DNA of 64,000 nt, from contig CM065299.1 in assembly GCA_032871835.1 (NCBI GenBank), positions 83,705,652 to 83,769,651 of the forward strand, written 5' to 3'. The notes below the pieces were generated by a model. It was not told the origin of the DNA, made no database searches, and saw only the letters and a program-made list of their open reading frames with translations. Shown one piece after another: positions 25,212 through 37,642 of the stretch; within the stretch, counting starts at the first letter, position 1, and each line of letters begins with the position of its first letter. The stretch is from Dipteronia dyeriana. Taxonomy: Eukaryota; Streptophyta; Magnoliopsida; Sapindales; Sapindaceae. The translations under genes and the position numbers were made by a program.

Positions 25212-26139
25212 CTCCTTCCCTCTCACATTTCATTATAAGAAGAGATTTAAAATTTGAGTGCAGAATTTTCTCTTTAAATTTTCTCAACTTCAAAACACCA
25301 TAACTTCTTCATTTGTACTCTGATTTGAGTGATTCAAAGTTGAATGTGTGCGTCTATTCATCCTCCATCATTTCTCTGAAGGTTTAAGTAAGTTTTGCTG
25401 CTGTTTTTGGTGTCTTATCATACAAAAACGGGACTGCACCTAAATTAACTATGGTATTGATTTTCTTTCAAAGTTTTCTTTTAAAACTTGGTCAATTGCC
25501 TTGGGTTTTCATCTTCAACATATATTTGTATATTGTGAGTGTTTTGATTTGAATTTTGAACTCTTTCAAAGCTAGATTGAGTTTCAATTGAAATCATACA
25601 TGTTGAGTTAGGTTTTGATTTTTCCTATGTTATCACATGTTTGGGATTGAATTGTGCTAGCTTTGATTCTAGGACTATTTAATGATCTTTGATTGTTCAA
25701 TTTTGTGAAAAATAGTTCCTCACATGTATTAGGCTCTCTTGGATGAAATTCTCACATAATACATGTGTTTATGTTCTTTTGAGCTATTCATGTGTTTTGG
25801 TTGAATCTATGATTAAGAATATGCTCTAGAACTTTAGCTTAAATCTAATTGACATTGTCATGATTTTTAGCATGTTTTAGGTTTATGTGATTTAAACTTG
25901 ATCTTGTGATTTGTTGAACATATCTTGTGATTCAAGTTTAGATGTATGCATGTATCTAGGTTGTAATTGTTATTGAACATATCTTACATGATCTAGATTG
26001 TTTATACATTCATGATTAACTAGACTATATGTGATTTGTGCATTCATGCTCATGTCTAGTATTTTCCATAGGATGTGTTGATCATAGCATTCTATGTTGC
26101 GTGCTTGTTTGCGTTTTGCATTCATGATCACCTAGATGC

Positions 26140-26440
26140 CTTGTGAGAATGAAGTGTTGACAATAGGTGTGAGACCTATGGTGTTGAGCAAGAAGTCTTG
26201 GCAAGAGGTGTGAAGCCTTGGATTGTCGAGCAAGGAAGTCTTGGCTAGGGTCGGGAGGATCCGGATAGTCGAGCAAGAAGTCTTGCCTAGAGTTGGGAGA
26301 ACTCGGATAGGTGAGCAAGAAAGTCTTGACTAGAGTCGTGAGGACTTAGTTGAGCAAGAAGTCTTGCCTTGGATCTTAAGGATCCGGACAAGGTGAGCAA
26401 GGAAGACTTGACAAGATGTGTGAAGCCTCGGATTGTTGAG
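26140..26440. repeat. Tandem GAGCAAG-AAGTCTTG repeats in B 5' LTR
   Basis: Six to seven imperfect units of about 40-50 bp with the core GAGCAAGGAAGTCTTG. The 3' LTR has the same block at 34100-34400. Confidence 0.7.
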
Positions 26441-26906
26441 CAAAGGGCGGTAACTTCTAGAGTAAGATAGGAGGGTGGTTTCTAGGTGAAAATGTCACTT
26501 GAAAGATTGTACTTGTCTTATCTACTAGTGGATTTTGTTTGCCGGTGGCTGCTAGCCCCTTGGATGTTTCCTCTTCGGAGGTTTACCACGTTATATCTTG
26601 TGTCAACTTTTCTCTATCCCTATCTCTTAATTGTATTGTGGATAGAACTCCCTTTGTATGTTGACTTTCTTTCTATATTATAGATTGTGTATGTGTTACA
26701 ATTACTTGTTTGTATCACACTTTACTTGTGTTTATATATTGATTAATTGTCTTTAATTAATATATATATATTGTGATACAAGCAATCTAGAAGGACAAAC
26801 TTTTATTTGTTTCTAAGGGAGTCGAAAAAGGTGTCTAACCTATTCACCCCCGCCCCCCCCCCCCCCTAGGTTAGCCTTAAGTATTTAACCGTGATTGTAT
26901 TTTCAA

Positions 26907-26919
26907 TTGGTATCATAGC
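26907..26919 (+). other. Primer-binding site of B (tRNA-iMet type)
   Basis: TTGGTATCATAGC one base after the LTR end; one mismatch to TGGTATCAGAGC. Confidence 0.85.
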
Positions 26920-26989
26920 AGGACACTAGATTACACTTAGTGTATGTCCGGGGTGATACTTTTACAGTTTTTGCAAGGCGTTTGAAGTC

Positions 26990-28942
26990 ATGGGTTTACA
27001 AGATGATTTAATGGCAGAAGAAGCCTCAAATACTAGGCCATTATTACTTCATGGCACTAACTATGAGTATTGGAAGTTGAGGATGAAAGCCTACATCCGC
27101 TCTATTGATGAAAGAGTTTGGATGGTAGTGGAAGAAGGTTATAGTCCTCCTACCAACGTTTAAGAGGTTGGAACTATGATACTCAAGCCAAGGAGTGAAT
27201 GGACAACGAATGAGTTTTAGGTTGCTAAATGGCACCATCGTGCTATGAATGCCATCTTTGGAGGAGTTGATGGGCATCAATTCTCATACATTCAAAATCT
27301 TGATTCTGCAAAGGAAGCTTGGGATACTCTCCAAGTTACTAATGAAGGAACCTTAGCGGTGAAGAAATCAAGGCTTCAAATGTTGGCATCACAATTTGAA
27401 GGTTTAAGTATAGGTGAGGAAGAAAAGTTTGAAGCCTTCCAATTCCGGCTTCTTAACATAGCTAACCAATGTCAAACACTTGGAGTACCTATCTCAAAAG
27501 AGCATTTAAATTGGAAAATCCTTAGGTCTCTTCCTAAGAGATTCAAATCAAAGGTGACGACCATTGAGGAAAGCAAGGATGTGGATAGTATGAATATTGT
27601 TGAGTTGCTTGGGTCTCTCTAAACTTATGAGATGTGCTTGAAGCCAAAGATCAAGAGTAATGGAATCGCTCTCACTGCTGTAGAGGAGGAGAGTGGTGAT
27701 AAAAATGATGAAATGGCACTCTTGGTTAGAAGGTTCAAGAAGTTTCTAAAGAAGAATGCCAAGCCTAAAGCCAAGTATTCGAAGGAAAAATGAGTCAAGA
27801 GAACATCATGTCCAAGGATTATGAAGAATAATCAAGCCATGAATAAGAAAGAGGTTCAATGCTATAATTGTCAAGGTTTTGTTCACTTTGCTAGTGAGTG
27901 CACCAATAAGCCATCTAAGAAAGACAAGAAAGGCAAAGTGTTGATGGCTACTTGGAGTGATGATAATTCTAGTGAAAATGAGAGCTCTAGTATTGAGTCT
28001 TCAAGTGATGAAGAGTTGGTGAGCAACTTTATAGCTCTAACGACTTCTCATTCTCCACTAGATGTTGATAGTACAATATCTTTGAACAAGAACTTTGATG
28101 CAAATCATGATGGAAGCTCTAATTTCATTCCTACTAATCTTGAGTTGTTGAAAAAGATAGAAAAGCTTGAAGAAGATAGAGACAATGCTCAAAGAGAAGT
28201 AGTTGAAAAGAATGATTTGATCAAGTAGCAACTAGATGAGTTTGTGGCTGTTACTCGTAGACTTCTTAGTGAGAAAGGTGATATTATGAAGAAGTTTAGA
28301 GAACTTGAAATGATAAACCTTGAGAAGAATAATGTGATATCTTCTTTGAATAAGAGAGAACAAGAATTGATTGAAGAAATAGACACGGCTAAGGAGGCTA
28401 TCAAGGATTTAGTAAATGATTCGGTTAGTGTGTCTAGTGTTAGGATTCTTGTTAACTCTTATAGTGGTGAAAACGACTTGGTAGTTGAAGAGGAGCTCTT
28501 GGAAGCACCACTTCCTACACACTTTGATGAAGTCGTGATTGATAAGAAACCACACAAGAAGAGAAGATCAAAAGCCAAGAAGAAGTTGGCAAACAAGGTA
28601 TCTTTGCAAACTCCTAGTGAAGCTAGTTCAACTCCAAAAGGTACAATCTCATCTTTTATTCCAATTTGTCATTATTGCAACACAATAGGTCACATTAAGC
28701 CTAGGTGTTATAAATATATTGAAAAATGAAAATTAGGAAATGAATCTAGAGATAAGGAGATTAAACTTCAACTTGAACATGCTAAGGTCTTGAAAGTTGA
28801 GTAACATTATAATATTGCTAAGCATGAGAAGAAGTTGTGGAGTAGAAAGAATACTAATCTTGTTCAACTTGACAAAGCTTGTGTTGATAATGTTAAGGAA
28901 GAGTGTGTTAATGATATTCTTGTTAATCAAGTCATTGAATGA
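26990..28942 (+). pseudogene. Gag pseudogene of element B
   Basis: A single frame from the ATG at 26990 runs about 650 codons and is broken only by nonsense codons (for example near 27162, 27219, TAA 27620, TGA 27791, TAG 28226, TGA 28727). The order is 'GTNYEYWKLRMKAYI' (26990-27100), UBN2 domain FQFRLLNIANQCQTLGVPI...LRSLPKRFKSK (27430-27560), first knuckle CYNCQGFVHFASEC (27850-27905; the usual glycine before H is V), 'TWSDD', a long glutamate/lysine coiled coil (28140-28400), and second knuckle CHYCNTIGHIKPRC (28670-28712). The two knuckles and TWSDD are typical of SIRE-lineage copia gag. Confidence 0.9.
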
Positions 28943-30731
28943 CTTTACTCTAGATTTAATATCAATGTCAAGGATGATATTGGAAATGTTTGTTTAGGTA
29001 CACCCAAGAACAAGTGGTTCAAGGGTGAGTGCTCTTATTACTAAAATAAGAAGCATATTTGAGATAGCTTTGAGGCTATATATCAATTGTGATGAGATTT
29101 CTTGCTTGCTAGCTTTGAATACTCCATGTATTGATATGAACTTGGTTATCTCACATCATGTTTGTTATGATGGTCAAAATTTGTTTATTAACTTTGAAGA
29201 AGTTCTTTTGTTATATGTGTTGATTGAGTTGAGATATTATGCTTTTTATACTCTTGTTGTGAAACATCGTCAACTTGGTGTCATGAAGACATTCAAGGCA
29301 AGAGTGCTCATAAAAAGGGTAGAAGTATGATATTTGGTGAATATAATATGCAAAAAGGTATCTCTATACTCTAATGTATATTCTCTTAGATATTCATCTT
29401 TTGACTCAATTTTTGAGATACATCTCATAACATGTCATATTAGAGAATTTTGTATAGCATACATATGGTTCTCATTGACATTTGCTATTTTAGGATCTAA
29501 TAGTGATATTGTTCACATTGATCTTAACTTTGATGATTGTTTGTGTATAGTATATTGAGTGACATGACTTTTGAAAATATGAGCTTCATATTCTTTGAAA
29601 GCTACTCATTAGAGAAGTAATGATCTTGAATAAGTCTCTACTTATTGCTTTTAGATCATGTGCTTATGAGCCATAAAATCTTGGTTTTCTAAAAATTGCA
29701 CCTTGCTTCTCGTATATGTTTTGCTAGTAGGTTGAGTTTACTAATATGTAAACATTGGATACACCTTAAAGTTTTTGTGCTTAAGTACATTTAAAATGAC
29801 CTATGGTTAGTATCCATTTTGCTTCGGCAATTACATAGAACTCAACGAGCACCTTCATGAAAAGGGCTACACACATTGGTTGTGAAAGCTACCCAATGTT
29901 GGAAAGAGCTACACCATTGTGATGAGTGGAAGCCATCATGAAGTGAATTTTGTTTATGTAAAAAAAATGGAAAAATCAAAGAAGTGTTGAAATGAATTCA
30001 TAAAAAAAAAAAATCTTTGATTCAAAGCCTAAAAAGAAAAGGAGGAAGGCTTAAAAAGAAGTTTAGTTGAAAATCAAATGAGCTCAGGTTGAAAAACAGA
30101 AATGGGATGACGAGCTACATGCACACACACACTCATGTGTTGAAATCTATTCTCTTAAAAGCAAAAATTCCAGATGATAATCGGTTTGACTTTTTATGGA
30201 AAAAGCTTAAGATGAATAGTTGTTGGAAATTATTTGCATGTTGATTATCAAACTATTTCTTGATATATATTTGAAGCATATCTCTCTCACACACACTTTG
30301 TCTATGAGTATGATGATATCTTTGCAATTGTTGAAGAATTATGAGAGAAATTGAAAAATCTTTGCGTATCTCTCTTAGCATATGAAGCTTATTTTGTTGA
30401 TATTTTTTCAAATTGCTTGAATGTTTGATTGTGTGAACATCTTTGTGAACCTTATGCTATCATGAATTTTAGTTATAGCATTTATCAAGGGGGAGCATTG
30501 TATGCTAGACATTGTTCTCTTTTATGATATGTTCACATGCTTCATTTTGTTACATGTTGGCATATTTTGACTTAATGATACTCGTAAGATATTACTCACT
30601 ATATTTGTCTTGCATGATGATTTATTCTTAAGTCATATGTCATTGTGTTTATATATTTGTGACTAATATGTTTGTTTTGTCTTTCACTCACTTTTTTTAT
30701 ATGTATATAGCATCTTATTTCACAAGAACAA
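28943..30731 (+). other. Non-coding internal region of element B
   Basis: About 1.8 kb with no pol motif. It is collinear with 3192-4973 of element A and nearly the same length. It ends in a pyrimidine-rich stretch with 'CATCTTATTTCACAAG' about 8 nt before the ORF2 ATG, which could be a 3' splice site. Confidence 0.6.
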
Positions 30732-31793
30732 ATGGGAAGAACTGAGGTTACCGGAAGTGGAAATCAATCGAATCCCATTGTGAAAGCCAAGTCTACCTCA
30801 AAAGGATCCAAAGCTTCAAGGTCAAAGGATTTAGGGATCTTTGCAACTAAAAAGATATTTCAAAAAAGAGGCATTGACTTAGGTAAATGTAAGGATTCTT
30901 ATGTTCTTAAATGCATTAAGGATAGAAATTGGGAATCTTGGGTGAGCATGCTAGGAATAGTGAATGACACTATTGTTAGAGAATTTTATCATGAATATAG
31001 AGAGAGTGCCACCTTATTGGATGCTTTGATGGAGATTAGGGGTGTTGTGTTTAGAGTTAACCCAGTAAACATTAACAAGTTTCTTGGGCTATCTAGTGAT
31101 ATTGATTCAAACTTTCTAGATGTTGATATCATTGAGAATCTTAATATCATGGGTAGAACTCTATGTGACAATGCTTCTTTCGAGTGGAATGGTAGAGCAT
31201 ATATTAGTCAACATGAGTTAACTAAGACAAGTGCATTTTGGCATCTTTTTATTTGTGCAAATATTATTGGATTTTCGAATTCAACCTAGTTGAATAAAGA
31301 CAAGATCAAAACAGTATATGCCTTGGTGACTAATCAACCTATAAACCTTGGGGATTTGCTTATGTTTTACTTAGACAATGCGGCTTTCTTAACTAGAGGA
31401 GATAAGAAGCTTGCATTACCGGGGTTTATAACTTCTTTGTGTTTAGCTCATGGTGTTCAAAGTAGTGGAGATGATATGTTGGTACAACCCTTGGAAAAAT
31501 ATAGTGATAAACGTGTGTCATACATGTCATATAAGAATAAGGGTAAGACATGTGATACTTTTGGACTATTTAGTAGTTCATAAGTTAATTGTCAAGAGAC
31601 TAGCATAAACATTCTTCCAGATTGGGCTTTACATTTGAAGAAGAAGGTTGATGAGCTTAGTGCTATAGTTGAAAAACAAGATGCTAGAATAAATGAGTTG
31701 GAGGAGTGTATTACATCAAGTTCAAGACCACCTATCAAGCATTATGTTAGGTCAACTACACGCACATCTTTCTTTGGTGGATCTAGTAGCTAG
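30732..31793 (+). pseudogene. ORF2 of element B, putative plant transposon protein domain, two nonsense codons
   Basis: The ATG at 30732 opens a frame of about 353 codons with TAG at 31287 (GAG in copy A) and TAA at 31581 (CAA in copy A). The sequence is collinear with the A copy, which keeps both codons. A basic N-terminus is followed by the body with 'VREFYHEYRES', 'RGVVFRVNPVNINKFLGLS' and a C-terminal heptad-like segment. The differences from A include many that leave the protein similar, which suggests the ORF was under constraint when the family was active; that is inference and needs a codon-level test. Confidence 0.7.
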
Positions 31794-32248
31794 TATTTGA
31801 GTCTCATGGAGTTTTTCTTACCTTTTGGCATCATTTCATGTCAAAAAGGGGGAGAAAGAGTTGTTAAGAGTTGCTAGTTACTTAGTTTCCTTTTTATGTT
31901 GTTTTTGTGAACTTTTGAATTTTCAATGGCATGTAATAATTAGTCTTAAGACTTGGTTAAGAACTCTTGTAGTTGGCATGTATTGAGGGGGAGATACAAG
32001 TATTTGTGGACTTAAATGTATATTCTTATCCATATTATATGTTGCTATTTGTTGTTTTTCTCTTGCATATGCATTATGCTTTGAGATGATTTGTAGGTTG
32101 CTTCAAGAGAAGATCAAGATGAAGTTCAAGAGTTGGTGAAGATTAGTTATAGGAATCTTACTCATTGTAATGTGAGGGAGTGATTTTGTGACCTATCTTC
32201 ATTTTTATATTTGTAGTAAATGTATAGGTGTTTTGACATGGAATTTGC
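31794..32248 (+). other. 3' untranslated part of element B
   Basis: About 455 bp between ORF2 and the polypurine tract, with G-rich patches (AAAAAGGGGGAGAAAG at 31846-31861). The matching region of A is 1704-2129. No ORF is seen. Confidence 0.6.
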
Positions 32249-32260
32249 AAAAGGGAAGAT
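32249..32260 (+). other. Polypurine tract of element B
   Basis: AAAAGGGAAGAT directly before the 3' LTR start TGTTAGG. Confidence 0.85.
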
Positions 32261-34866
32261 TGTTAGGTTTTAGTTTGTATTGACATTATTTCTATATCAA
32301 AATGATGTTTACTTGTAATAATTTAGTTGATTAGATTCATGATGATTCAAGCTTCAAGGAAGAAGAAACAACAAGTCAAAGCAAGTTCTAAGTCTTCAAG
32401 AGAAAGGATGCAATATGGTTCTACAAAGGTATACTAAGACCTTATCTTTCTCTTACAAGGCTTAGGCACACACACACATATCATATATTTGTTTCCCTGC
32501 ATCGTTGTGCACCATTATAGGCATACACGTACAATTCATTCATATGTTTCCCTGCATCGTTGTGCATTATGTATAACACATTCACACACTTGAAGATGAA
32601 TGTTCATGCATTGGTGTGGAAATAACATGTTTTGGAATATGCATGATTGGAGACTATCTCTATGTAGTTTGCATTCTAGTGTGAATTGTGTTTGTATGTG
32701 TATTTGTTTGTATAACATGGATATTGAACTTGAATTTAGTCTTAAATGATTCTTTATTGAGTTCCGGTCATTTCGGTTACTCATACTATTGATTTCAAGT
32801 TCTAAGTCAAAAGATACTACACTTTCAACTTATGTTGCATACATTGTCTTCGTATTCATATATCTAGTCGAATTATTATTTTTTGGGTTGAATATCTTAT
32901 ATGTACATGTCCGTGTGAGAGTTACATTTTGTAATCCGCAAATGGATTCAAATTCCGAGTTCATAGGCCGGAGAACGGTCGAAGAACATGAAGGAAGGTC
33001 GAAGGAGAAAGAAGCAAGCAATGTCTTCTTTCCCAAGATGGCGCGTGGCCATCTCGGGGCAGAAGGCTTGCTGCCCCGAGATGCCCACATGCCATCTCGG
33101 GCAGAAAGCTTGCTTGGCTTCTTCTTGCCCCTCTTGGTCATTTCACATGTCCAAGTTTTCCACTCATTTATAAACTCTTTCCCTCTAACATTTCATTCTA
33201 AGAAGAAAGTCAAACAAGTGTGCAGAAATTTTCTCTCTAAATTTTATCATCTTCCGAACACCATAACTTCTTCATTTGAACTCCGATTTGAGTGATTCAA
33301 AGTTGAGAGTGTTCATCTATTCATCCTCCATCATTTCTTTGGAGGTTTGAGTAAGTTTTACTACTGTTTTTGGTGGCTAATCATACAAAAACGGGACTGC
33401 ACATAAATCAACTAAGGTATTGATTTTCTCTCAAAGTTTTCTTTTAAAATTGGTCAATTGCCTTGGGTTTTCTTCTTAAACATATATTTGTATATTGTGA
33501 GTATATTTATTTGAGTTTTGAACTCTTTGAAAGCTAGATTGAGTTTCAATTGAAATCATTCATGTTGAGGTAGGTTTTGATTTTGCCTATGTTATCACAT
33601 GTTTGGGATTGTATTGTGCTAGCTTTGATTCTAGGACTATTTTATGATCTTTGATTGTTTGATTTTGTGAAAAATATTTCCTCACATGTATTAGGCTTTC
33701 TTGGCCGAAATTCTCACATAATACATGTTTTTATGTTCTATTGAGCTATTCATGTGTTTTGGTTGAATCTATGATTAGGAATATGCTCTAGAACTTTAGC
33801 TTAAATCTAATTGACATTGTCATATGATTTTTAGCATGTTTTAGGTTTATGTGATTTAAACTTGATCTTGTGATTTATTGAATATATCTTGTGATTCAAG
33901 TTTAGATGTATGCATGTATCTAGGTTGTAATTGTTATTGAACATATCTTACATGATCTAGATTCTTTATACATTCATGATTAACTAGACTATATGTGATT
34001 TGTGCACTCATGCTCATGTCTAGTATTTTCAGTTGATCATAGCATTCTATGTTACGTGCTTGTTTGTGTTTTGCATTCATGATCACTTAGATGCCTTGTG
34101 AGAAGGAAGTCTTGATAATAGGTGTGAGACCTAAGGTGTTGAGAAAGAAGTCCTGGCAAGAGATGTGAAGCCTTGAATTGTCGAGCAAGGAAGTCTTGGA
34201 TAGGGTCGGGATGATCCGGATAGTCGAGCAAGAAGTCTTGCCTAGAGTTGGGAGAACTCAGATAGGTGAGCAAGGAAGTCTTGACTAGAGTCGCAAGGAC
34301 TTAGTTGAGCAAGAAGTCTTGCCTTGGGTATTGAGGATCCAGATATGGTGAGCAAGGAAGTCTTGACAAGAGGTGTGAAGCCTTGGATTGTTGAGCATAG
34401 GGCGGCAACTTCTAGAGTAGGATAGGAGGGTAGTTTCTAGGTAAAGAGGTCACTTGAAAGATTGTACTTGCTTTATCTACTAGTGGATTTTGTTTGCCGG
34501 TGGCTGCTAGCCCATGGCTGTTTCCTCTTCGGAGGTTTACCACGTTATATCTTGTGTCAACTTTTCTATATCCCTATCTCTCTAATATTTGTATTGTGGA
34601 TAGAAATCTCTATGTATGTTGACTTCCTTTCTATAATATAGATTGGGTATGTGTTACATTTACTTATTTGTATCACACTTTACTTGTGTTTATATATTGA
34701 TTAATTGTCTTTAATTAATATATGTATTGTGATACAAGCAATCTAGAGGGACAAACTTTTGTTTGTTTCTAAGAGAGTCGAAAAAGGTGTCTAACCTATT
34801 CACCCCCCCCCCCCCCTCCCCCCCCTCCAGGTTAGCCTTGAGCATTTAACCGTGATTGTATTTTCA
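32261..34866 (+). repeat. 3' LTR of element B
   Basis: 2606 bp, TGTTAGG...TTTTCA, collinear with 24298-26905. It contains the hairpin block at 33030-33110, TTATAAA at 33168-33174 and a C-tract interrupted by T at 34803-34829. Confidence 0.94.
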
Positions 34867-34871
34867 TAAAG
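34867..34871. repeat. Target site duplication of B, right copy (TAAAG)
   Basis: Pairs with 24293-24297. Confidence 0.93.
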
Positions 34872-37575
34872 GAACATTGGAAAATGGTTTATTCTATTTG
34901 CATAGAAATATCTCTCACTTGTTAGACACGAAATCAACGGAACATAATCATAATAGAGTAAAACTATCAAAAGATGAAACCTACCTATGGCATTTGTGCC
35001 TAGGTCATATTAACCTTAATAGGATTGAAGATTTGTAAATGAAGGACCTCTAAGTGACTTAAAGGTTAATGATCTACCAACTTGTGAATCTTGTTCTGAA
35101 GGTAAAATGACCAAAAGGTCGTTTACAACCAAAGGCACAAAAGCCATCGAATGTTTAGGATTGATACACACTGATGTGTGTGGACCTATGAGCATTCAAG
35201 CTAGAAGTGGATATGAGTACTTTATCACTTTCATGGATGATCACTCAAGATTTGGCTATGTGTATCTTATGAGACATAAGTTGGATGCTTATGATATGTT
35301 CAAAGCATTTAAAGCTGAAATAGAAAAGCAGCTTGAGAAACACAAAAAAAAAAAGGTCTTATCGTGGTAGAGAATAATATCTATCTAGTGAGTTTCAGCA
35401 ATATCTTATTGGTAATGGGATAATTTCTCAGTTTTCTACACCAGGTATACCTCAACAAAATAGAGTGGCAGAAAGAAGAAATAAAACTCTTTTGGATATG
35501 GTTAGGTCTATGTTGAGTTATTCAACGCTCCTTAATTCTTTTTAGGGATATGTTTTACAAACCGATATGTACATTCTAATTGATGTACCATCTAAGTCTG
35601 TTCCTAAAACACTGCATGAGTTATGGACCGGGCGAAAGCCTAGTTTATAACATTTAAGGATATTTGGATTTCCTGCGCAAGTGTTAAAAGGAAAGACAGA
35701 AAAGATAAAGTCTTTTTCAGAAACATGCATATTTGTAAGGTATCCAAAAGGAACAAAAGGATATTATTTCTATAGTCCTTTAGATCTTAAAGTATTTTTT
35801 TTTTTGACAAATGCTAAATTTCTGGAAGAGGACTATATGAGTAATGTTGTGCCTAAAAGTATAATTGTCCTGAATGAGCTTTCAGGAGATACAATTCCAC
35901 AAGAGGTTTCACAACCAAGCCCAATTGTAAGTTCCATACCAACATAAGATCAACAATCTACCATACCCTGTCGTAGTGGGAGGATTAGTAGACAACTCGA
36001 GAGATACATCGGTCAAGAAGAATCTGTAGAGAATCTTCTAAATGACGATGATCCCTATACGTACATAGAAGTAATGAAAGATGATGATTGTCGCCATTGG
36101 CAAAAGGCAATGCAATCCAAAATTGAATCTATGCTAAAAAAACAAAGTTTGGTCTCTGGTATACTTGCCAAAAGAGATAAAACTCATTGGGTGCAAGTAG
36201 GTATACAAGAGGAAAAGAGAAATGAATGGAAAGGTGGGAATTTTTAAAGTTAGATTGGTAGCTAAAGGTTATACACAGAAGGAAGGTATCGATTATGAAG
36301 AAACCTTCTCTCCTGTGGCCATACTTAAATCCATTAGGATACACTTATCCATTGCGGCATCTCTAGACCTAGAGATTTAGTAAATGAATGACGAGACATC
36401 TTTCCTTAATAGAAGTCTTAACGAAATCATCTATATGATGTAATCAAAAGGATTCATTGAAAAAGGCCAAGAGGAAATGGTATGCAAGTTGCAAAGATCC
36501 ATATATGGATTGAAGCAAGCATCCAGATCCTAGAACATAAGGTTTGATCAAGTCGTGAAAAGTTTTGGATTTATTCAAAACCTTGATGAACTTTGTGTAT
36601 ACAAAAGGATTAAAGGCGACAAGTTGGTTTTCCTAGATCTTTACGTTGATGATATACTACTCATAAAAAACGATATAGGTGTATTGACATCAGTAAAAGA
36701 ATGGTAAGCAAAACAATTTAATATGAAGGACTTAGGAGAAGCAAGTTATATTCTTGGTATCCAAGTCATATGGGATAGAAAGAATAGAACGATTGTATTA
36801 TCTCAAGCTTTATAAATAGATAAAATCTTGTCTAAGTTTTCCATGCAAGATTCCAAGAAAGGTATGTTACCTTTCAAACATGGAATCAAACTTTCTAAGG
36901 AACAAGTTCCTAAGAATGAGCATGAAGAGCAGTTCATGAGTAGGGTTCCATATGCATCGGCAGTTGGAAATCTCATGTATGCAATGCTCTGTACTATACC
37001 AGATATTTGTTTTGTTGTAGGTATATTTAGCAGGTTTCAATCGAAGCATGATCCTGATAACTGGATGACTGTCAAACATATTTTTAAGTATCTTAGAAGA
37101 ACGAGAGAATATATGCTTGTATACTCTTGAGGGGATTTAATTCCCGTTGGGTATATAAATTTTGATTTTCAGTCAGAATTTGACTCCAGGATATCAACAT
37201 CAGGATTTGTGTTTACTGTTGAAGGAGAGGTAGTCATATGGATGAGTATCAAAGAATCTAGTATTGCTGATTCTACCATGGAAGCCGAGTATGTTGCCAC
37301 ATGCGAGGCTGCTAAATAGGTTGTCTGGATTCGTCAATTCTTGATTGACTTGGAAGTGGTTCCTGATGCGAATAAGCAGATCACTATCTATTGTGAAATT
37401 AATGAAGCAGTGGCTAATTCATGAGAACCAAGAAGTCATAAGAGAGGGAAACACATTGAAAGAAAGTATCACCTTCTGAGGGAAATTGTACATATGGGTG
37501 ACGTGACGATTACCAATATCGCGTCAGCAGATAATCTAGCGGATCCCTTTACAAAGGCATTTCCACAAAAGAGTT
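34872..37575 (+). pseudogene. Copia pol remainder of C2 (INT, RT, RNase H)
   Basis: It continues the reading broken at 24297. GAG-pre-integrase YLWHLCLGHINLNRI (34985-35030), integrase HTDVCGPM and FMDDHSRFGYVYLM (35165-35275), damaged 'TPQQNG'-region (35445-35480), RT with LYVDDILL (36640-36665), and RNase H with SRISTSGF and MEAEYVATCEA (37185-37310), ending ADPFTKAF. It is more decayed than C1, with many stops and frameshifts, but it keeps YVDD where C1 has YIDD. Confidence 0.9.
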
Positions 37576-37629
37576 TTGATAGGCATCTAGAGAACATGAG
37601 GATAAGAGATTTGACACATTTGCTATAGA

Positions 37630-37642
37630 GTAAGTGGGAGAT
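37630..37642 (+). other. Polypurine tract of C2
   Basis: GTAAGTGGGAGAT directly before the LTR start TGTTGAGG. Confidence 0.8.

Larger units (their letters stand above)
24298..26905 (+). repeat. 5' LTR of element B
   Basis: 2608 bp from TGTTAGGTTTTAG to GTATTTTCA. TATA-like TTATAAA at 25205-25211, degraded CCGAGATGG hairpin block at 25070-25125, tandem block on GAGCAAG-AAGTCTTG at 26140-26440, and a C-run with one G at 26847-26866. Confidence 0.94.
24298..34866 (+). mobile_element. Element B: SIRE-like non-autonomous LTR retrotransposon, complete
   Basis: A 10.6-kb element with LTRs of 2608 and 2606 bp, a tRNA-iMet-type primer site, gag with two CCHC knuckles, about 1.8 kb without coding sequence, a second ORF, polypurine tract and TAAAG target duplication. 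It has no pol. It is the complete copy of the family to which element A belongs. The combination of gag alone plus an extra ORF fits the non-autonomous 'TR-GAG'-type class with an added ORF; the trans-acting partner is presumably an autonomous SIRE-like copia. Confidence 0.92.

Noticed and set aside
29025..29558. 101-aa and 74-aa frames in the B spacer
   Set aside because: The A copy does not keep them open, and they match no known motif.
32536..33295. Open frames in the A/B LTRs (674-1051, 8491-9091, 24934-25226, 32536-33295)
   Set aside because: They are repeated in all LTR copies, on both strands and in conflicting frames, and cross the promoter; they are shadows of LTR sequence.
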